Source of the DNA: Rickettsiales bacterium | GTDB lineage: Bacteria; Pseudomonadota; Alphaproteobacteria; G027485855 | DNA: 44,369 nucleotides | Assembly (NCBI GenBank): GCA_027485855.1 | Contig: JAIXQD010000009.1 | Coordinates: forward strand, 1-44,369 | Reading direction: 5' to 3' | Part shown: piece by piece, positions 40,799 through 44,369 of the stretch | How positions within the stretch are numbered: position 1 is the first letter of the stretch | Layout of the letters: each line of letters starts with the position of its first letter | Program-made: the position numbers and the translations under genes | Notes under the pieces: generated by a model | Told to the model about the DNA's origin: nothing | The model's database searches: none | What the model saw: only the letters and a program-made list of their open reading frames with translations

Positions 40799-41920
40799 AT
40801 GTCGATGGAATGGTTCAGGATGTATCACGGTATGCCACACGACCCTAAGCTCAAGGTGATCGCGCATCGTGCCAAACAGAAGATGGCTCACGTCGTGGCG
40901 GTCTGGACCTGCTTGCTCGATGCGGCATCCCAGCACAAATCACGCGGCACGGTGGAAGTGGATGCTGAACAAATCGCCATCATGCAGGACATGGAAACGG
41001 CGGCGGTGGAGGCCATCATCGCCGCCATGTACACCAAGGGAATGCTCAACGAGCAGAACCGTCTCACCGCTTGGGATAAACGCCAGCACACCACTTCCAC
41101 CGAGCGGATGCAAAAGCATCGTGACACGAAGAAACGCGATGTGACGGCAAGTGACACGGTGAAACGCAAGGTGAAACGCGGTGACGCAAAAACAGCAAAA
41201 AAAGCACCAGATACAGATAGCAGATTACAGACTTCAGACTCAGATGCAGAAACTCAGAAAAAACAGATTTCAGATAAAAAACTTAGAGCGAGAGCAGAGG
41301 GAGAGCGCGAGAGGGAGAAAACAAAAGCCCTGCCAGACGATATTGCAGAGCAGATGCTGCAAATTTGGAATGCAGAGGTTCAGAACAAACTGACCAAAGG
41401 GCAAAGTGCCAGAATAACACCCAAACGCAGACAGCAAATGTTGGAGCGGTGGCAGCAGGACTTCCAGCAGGACATCCGGGCATGGCGCTATTTCTGCGAA
41501 GTCATCGGCAGCAGCGATTTCTGCCTTGGCAAAGTGGCAGGCAAGGATTGGACGATTGACCTTGGCTGGGCGGTAGAATCCTCCGATCATGTGGCAAAGA
41601 TTCTGGAGGGCGGCTTCTCCGGCGGCAGTCATCCACCTAAACCACCTGCCTGCGATGTGCCGGGCTTGCAGCAGGCGTGGGATGCGGTGCTGGATGCCTT
41701 CCAGCAAAAGCACAGCAAGGCTTCATGCCGCAGCTGGCTTGCCAACACGGTCGTCACCGATTTGCAGGAAAACACCGTCATCATCCGCTGCCCAAGCGCC
41801 TTTGCCTGCCAGTGGATTAACCAGCACTACATGCCTGATCTGACCCGCTGGTGGCGCACGGCCACCGAGGGCGGCGCTGCCGTGACCTCCGTAAAACTCA
41901 TCGCGGAGGGCAAGGCATGA
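40799..41920 (+). CDS. Phage replication initiation protein with DnaA N-terminal-like domain
   Basis: The 373-residue protein has an N-terminal winged-helix-like domain ('MEWFRMYHGMPHDPKLKVIA', 'VVAVWTCLLDAASQH') typical of replisome organisers. A long charged linker follows (about 100-190, Lys/Asp/Arg/Glu-rich). The C-terminal region (about 290-370) is DnaA domain-I-like: 'AWDAVLDAFQQKHSKASCRS', 'WLANTVVTDLQENTVIIRCP', 'AFACQWINQHYMPDL'. DnaA domain I binds helicase or loaders, so the protein may recruit host DnaB to the phage origin. It lies directly downstream of the iteron cluster. ATG 40799 or 40805 could start it. The next gene overlaps by ATGA. Confidence 0.75.
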   Translation: MSMEWFRMYHGMPHDPKLKVIAHRAKQKMAHVVAVWTCLLDAASQHKSRGTVEVDAEQIAIMQDMETAAVEAIIAAMYTKGMLNEQNRLTAWDKRQHTTSTERMQKHRDTKKRDVTASDTVKRKVKRGDAKTAKKAPDTDSRLQTSDSDAETQKKQISDKKLRARAEGEREREKTKALPDDIAEQMLQIWNAEVQNKLTKGQSARITPKRRQQMLERWQQDFQQDIRAWRYFCEVIGSSDFCLGKVAGKDWTIDLGWAVESSDHVAKILEGGFSGGSHPPKPPACDVPGLQQAWDAVLDAFQQKHSKASCRSWLANTVVTDLQENTVIIRCPSAFACQWINQHYMPDLTRWWRTATEGGAAVTSVKLIAEGKA

Positions 41921-42324
41921 GATACAAAACCCCCGAAAAATGGACAGTCACTGACGTTGCCGACCGTTTTGAAGATGCAGCCTACACGCTGAAGCGCCTG
42001 CCACCCGTGCGCGTGAAAGGCTATTTCAGCACATGGCCAGCCATCGTACGAACCGTGGCGGAACAACTGGCAGAAGACCGCCTGCCAATGCGCCTTGGTC
42101 CCCCGTCGGCGGAAGCCGTGGCGCGAATGGAAGAAACCATCCAGTGGATTTTCTTCCTCGACGATGAAGCCGAGCGCCGCCTGATATGGCTGCGTGCGGC
42201 GCGGGTTCCGTGGAAACCCATTTGCTACCGCATCGGCTATGGTCGCACCAAAGCATGGCAGATGTGGACGATTGCGCTTTTAAAGATCGCCATGCGCCTC
42301 AACGCCAAGCAGAGAGGGCGTTAG
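41917..42324 (+). CDS. DUF6362 family phage protein
   Basis: The 135-residue basic protein matches DUF6362 ('WTVTDVADRFEDAAYTLKRL', 'MEETIQWIFFLDDEAERRLI', 'WKPICYRIGYGRTKAWQMWT'). The family is common near the end of early operons and just before packaging genes in alphaproteobacterial prophages. The C-terminal part resembles an HTH, so a late gene regulator is possible, but no function is established. It is coupled to the replication gene by ATGA. The 177-base gap after it carries a small palindrome. Confidence 0.8.
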   Translation: MRYKTPEKWTVTDVADRFEDAAYTLKRLPPVRVKGYFSTWPAIVRTVAEQLAEDRLPMRLGPPSAEAVARMEETIQWIFFLDDEAERRLIWLRAARVPWKPICYRIGYGRTKAWQMWTIALLKIAMRLNAKQRGR

Positions 42325-42369
42325 GATGTTCGAACAAAAAAACGCTAAACACAGTGAACAGAATTTGGT

Positions 42370-42383
42370 ATATGTACACATAT
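42370..42383. promoter_or_regulatory. Small palindrome ATATGT-AC-ACATAT
   Basis: Six-base perfect arms (42370-42375 and 42378-42383) around AC lie in the 177-base gap between DUF6362 and the next small gene. It is a plausible regulator site for the integrase unit. No clear promoter accompanies it. Confidence 0.35.
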
Positions 42384-42501
42384 CATCGCGGGACGTGCGA
42401 CCATTCGCCCTCCACAGCAGCATAAGCCCATTTTTCCATCGTTTTGAATTAAACACACCTGCATACGCGCAGGCGGCGTTCATGTGCGTTGGGGGCTGGC
42501 G

Positions 42502-42729
42502 ATGATTACCGACCTGACCCCGTATCGGCAGTATGTCGATAAGTTCGATTTAACAGAGGAGCAAAAACTTGAACTGGTGAATGCGGTATGGGTAACGCTG
42601 GAGAATTATTTCGACCAGCAGCTGGGCATTAACCAGCTGGCGTTAAAGGAAAAAAGACATCAAAAGAGCGTTGATTCCGAGCTGCACTTAGCTATCCTTC
42701 CGAAAGACCCTCAAGACATTGAATTATGA
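42502..42729 (+). CDS. Small conserved phage protein upstream of the integrase
   Basis: The 75-residue protein ('LTPYRQYVDKFDLTEEQKLE', 'LVNAVWVTLENYFDQQLGIN', 'QLALKEKRH') is helical and charged. I believe proteins of this type recur next to serine recombinases in alphaproteobacterial prophages, but the function is unknown. Its stop overlaps a possible integrase start (ATGA at 42726), so the two are coupled; a recombination directionality factor is one possibility suggested only by position. A G-rich GGGGG tract lies upstream of ATG 42502. Confidence 0.65.
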   Translation: MITDLTPYRQYVDKFDLTEEQKLELVNAVWVTLENYFDQQLGINQLALKEKRHQKSVDSELHLAILPKDPQDIEL

Positions 42730-42737
42730 GGGCTTTT

Positions 42738-44369
42738 ATGGAAGAAGCCATGCAAAAAGCTGTTATTTATTGCCGGGTATCATCGCCAGAGCAGGTGAAA
42801 AACGGACACGGATTATCCTCACAGGAAACGCGGTGCAGAGAGTTCGCCCGTCACAAAAAATTGGAGGTGGTAGAGGTTTTCGCTGAGGAAGGTATCTCCG
42901 GCAGCATGATCGACCGCCCCGCCATGACGCAGATGCTGGATTACCTCCGGCAGCACGAGCATGAGCAGATCGTCGTTATCATTGATGACATCAGCCGGTT
43001 GGCGCGAGGCGTGAAAGCGCATCTGGAATTACGCATCGCCATTCGTGATGCCGGGGGCGTGCTGCAATCGCCCTCCATCGAATTCGGGGAAGATTCAGAC
43101 AGCCAGCTTGTAGAGAACTTGCTGGCAAGCGTGTCGCAACATCAGCGCCAGAAAAACGCCGAGCAGGTCAAGAACCGGATGCGTGCGCGGATGATGAGCG
43201 GGTATTGGATTCTCTGCCCACCACGCGGATACAAAATGGAGAAGCGCGGCACACATGGCAAAATGCTGGTGCGGGATGAGCCGCTGGCCTCCGTCATACA
43301 AGAAGCGATGGAGGGTTTCGCCTCCGACCGCTTCAGCTCGCCGGTTGAAGTGAAAAACTTTCTGGCGCAGCAGCCGGTTTTTCCAAAAGATCGGAAAGGA
43401 GAAGTACATATGCAGCGTGTGCTGGATATGCTGAACCGGAAACTTTACTCCGGCTATTTTGACTATCCGGAATGGAATATCGGGCTGACCAAGGGGCATC
43501 ACGAGCCAATTATCTCGTTTGAAACCTTTTGCCGGATTCAGGACAAGCTGCATGGCCGCGCCAAGGTTCCAGCACGGCACGACATAAGCCATGACTTTCC
43601 GCTGCGCGGGTTCGTGACCTGCGATTGCTGCGGCGTGCCAATGAAATCTTGCTGGACGCAGGGGCGAAGCGGGAAATACCCGTATTACCTGTGCCAGACC
43701 AAGGGTTGCGAACAATACGGCAAGTCCATCAAGCGCGACTACCTTGAGGATGAATTTGTGAGGCTTCTGAAAGGGCTAACTCCATCAGACACACTGGTGG
43801 GGATGGTAGATAATATGCTGGATCAGCTGTCGAAGCTCAAATCGGGTGACATTGTGGAGCGCCGCAAGGAACTTCAAAACCAGATATTGCTGATTGAACG
43901 GAAGGTGGAGCAGTTCCTTGACCGCATTGCGGCGGCGGACAGTGCCATCCTTATCACCAGCTACGAGCGCCAGATTAAAACTTTGGAGGAACAACGGCTG
44001 GTTTTGCAGGAGCGGATACAGAAATGCGGAGAGTTTGATAGCACCGTAACGGAGACGGCTAGAACCGCTTTTCAATTCTTCGCAAAGCCTTACCATCGTT
44101 GGGTTTCCGGCGATATATCGGTCAAGAGATTGGTGCTGAAAACGACTTTTGCACGCCCTCTGGCCTATGACCGAAAGGAGGGGTATAGAACCGCAGCTCT
44201 ATCGCTCCCTTTCTCGCTTTTCAGAGAATTCTCGGACACTAAGTCCGAAGTGGTGCGGGTGATAGGACTTGAACCTACACGCCTCGCGGCGCCAGAACCT
44301 AAATCTGGTGCGTCTGCCAATTTCGCCACACCCGCACGTTCTAAAAAATCCACTGCCGAAACAGTGGTG
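42738..44369 (+). CDS. Large serine recombinase (integrase), chimeric 3' end in the lysogen
   Basis: This resolvase/invertase-type integrase would insert and excise the prophage. The catalytic Ser15 is in 'AVIYCRVSS', with 'IIDDISRLARG' as the conserved catalytic loop. A recombinase domain ('SGYWILCPPRGYKMEKRG') follows, then a zinc ribbon ('VTCDCCGVPMKS...LCQTKGCEQYG') and a long coiled coil (about 375-435) as in large serine integrases. ATG 42738 has AGGG upstream; 42726 and 42750 are alternatives. There is no stop codon before the window end: the frame runs antisense through tRNA-Leu (44251-44335). Phage-derived sequence probably ends at 44254, and the native C-terminus lies at 218-307, giving about 534 residues in the excised phage. 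Confidence 0.88.
   Translation, partial: MEEAMQKAVIYCRVSSPEQVKNGHGLSSQETRCREFARHKKLEVVEVFAEEGISGSMIDRPAMTQMLDYLRQHEHEQIVVIIDDISRLARGVKAHLELRIAIRDAGGVLQSPSIEFGEDSDSQLVENLLASVSQHQRQKNAEQVKNRMRARMMSGYWILCPPRGYKMEKRGTHGKMLVRDEPLASVIQEAMEGFASDRFSSPVEVKNFLAQQPVFPKDRKGEVHMQRVLDMLNRKLYSGYFDYPEWNIGLTKGHHEPIISFETFCRIQDKLHGRAKVPARHDISHDFPLRGFVTCDCCGVPMKSCWTQGRSGKYPYYLCQTKGCEQYGKSIKRDYLEDEFVRLLKGLTPSDTLVGMVDNMLDQLSKLKSGDIVERRKELQNQILLIERKVEQFLDRIAAADSAILITSYERQIKTLEEQRLVLQERIQKCGEFDSTVTETARTAFQFFAKPYHRWVSGDISVKRLVLKTTFARPLAYDRKEGYRTAALSLPFSLFREFSDTKSEVVRVIGLEPTRLAAPEPKSGASANFATPARSKKSTAETVV
44250..44254. other. Inferred attR core (GTGGT) at the tRNA 3' end
   Basis: GTGGT here matches 215-219. Bases 44251-44254 are the complement of the encoded 3' ACCA of tRNA-Leu, a common integration target because the tRNA stays intact. 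The integrase codons at this point (GTG 44250-44252) are in the same phase as at 215-217. Confidence 0.5.
44251..44335 (-). tRNA. tRNA-Leu(UAG)
   Basis: The 85-base minus-strand gene folds as a class II tRNA: acceptor GCGGGTG/CACCCGC, anticodon arm CCAGA-TTTAGGT-TCTGG with anticodon TAG, a long variable arm near CGCCGCGAGGCG, T-loop with TTCAAGT, and an encoded CCA end. It is intact, and the inferred attR overlaps only its 3' terminus. Confidence 0.95.

Larger units (their letters stand above)
215..44254. mobile_element. Integrated temperate siphophage (prophage) with inferred att boundaries
   Basis: The span holds every module of a lambda/HK97-like siphophage: terminase, portal, protease-capsid, head-tail joining, tail tube, tape measure, tail tip, lysis, XRE repressor, replication, DUF6362 and a large serine integrase. 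Boundaries are inferred from a shared GTGGT at 215-219 and 44250-44254. The right copy overlaps the 3' CCA end of tRNA-Leu, and joining the two copies restores the integrase reading frame in phase. The late genes run on the plus strand. Two AT-rich minus-strand insertions (20489-21910 and 24260-29007) and an efflux-regulator block (29071-38726) sit among them. Whether the efflux block is true phage cargo depends on the boundary inference; the alternative is two separate elements flanking host genes. Confidence 0.72.

Noticed and set aside
44165..44353. 62-codon minus-strand frame over the tRNA-Leu gene
   Set aside because: It is the translation of the tRNA itself (GVAKLADAPDLGSG-type peptide), a well-known false gene.
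1..44369. CRISPR array or insertion sequence
   Set aside because: No regularly spaced repeats beyond the two iteron pairs, and no transposase gene or terminal inverted repeats were seen.

Overview
The window reads as one complete temperate siphophage genome (about 44 kb) integrated in a bacterial chromosome, most likely an alphaproteobacterium. The class is inferred from the gene-transfer-agent-like tail tip cassette (DUF2460, DUF2163, NlpC/P60, TIM-barrel protein), from DUF3768, DUF6148 and DUF6362 genes, and from the style of the XRE regulator. No genus is assigned.

Ends. A large serine integrase at the right end (from 42738) reads without a stop codon antisense through a tRNA-Leu(UAG) gene (44251-44335). 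At the left end a start-less reading frame (open from 164, stop at 305-307) supplies what looks like the missing integrase C-terminus. Joining the two at the shared GTGGT (215-219 and 44250-44254, overlapping the tRNA CCA end) restores an integrase of about 534 codons in phase. I therefore place attL near 215 and attR near 44250. Only about 214 bp on the left and about 115 bp on the right are host DNA.

Layout of the prophage, left to right. (1) 323-4879: a gpZ-like tail protein, an antisense DUF3768 gene, a GC-rich hairpin region and repeat cluster, then a tightly overlapping operon of two ParB-domain proteins (one also methyltransferase-like), a HAD-like phosphatase and a CmoA-like methyltransferase. 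(2) 4892-12401: lambda/HK97-type packaging and head genes (Nu1-like and GpA terminase, DUF6148, lambda-type portal, protease-capsid fusion with an internal start, DUF2190), then head-tail and tail tube genes. (3) 12411-20488: tail assembly with a lambda G/T-type -1 frameshift, tape measure, and a GTA-like tail tip ending in a 1251-residue TIM-barrel protein. (4) 20489-21910: an AT-rich antisense PD-(D/E)XK-like gene inserted in the tail module. (5) 22017-24263: tail fibre-like DUF2793 protein, holin candidate, cell-wall hydrolase and nested Rz/Rz1 spanins.

A minus-strand block follows. 24260-29007 holds a 1519-residue SF1 helicase/Vsr-like nuclease/zinc-finger protein, translationally coupled to a small excisionase-type HTH protein; this is the best candidate for a new or poorly described defence or superinfection-exclusion system. 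29071-36772 is a compact operon TetR-SMR-TolC-MFP-RND-membrane protein-SDR, with a perfect 26-bp palindromic operator. Divergent to it are a DUF3313 lipoprotein, a DUF3817 protein and a LysR regulator (36881-38726). If the att assignment is right, about 10 kb of multidrug efflux machinery is prophage cargo.

38853-44254 is the early region: a hypothetical protein, an XRE repressor on the minus strand, an iteron-like repeat cluster, a DnaA-domain-I-containing replication protein, DUF6362, a small conserved protein and the integrase. In the circular phage genome the integrase would run straight into the gpZ gene and the late operon.
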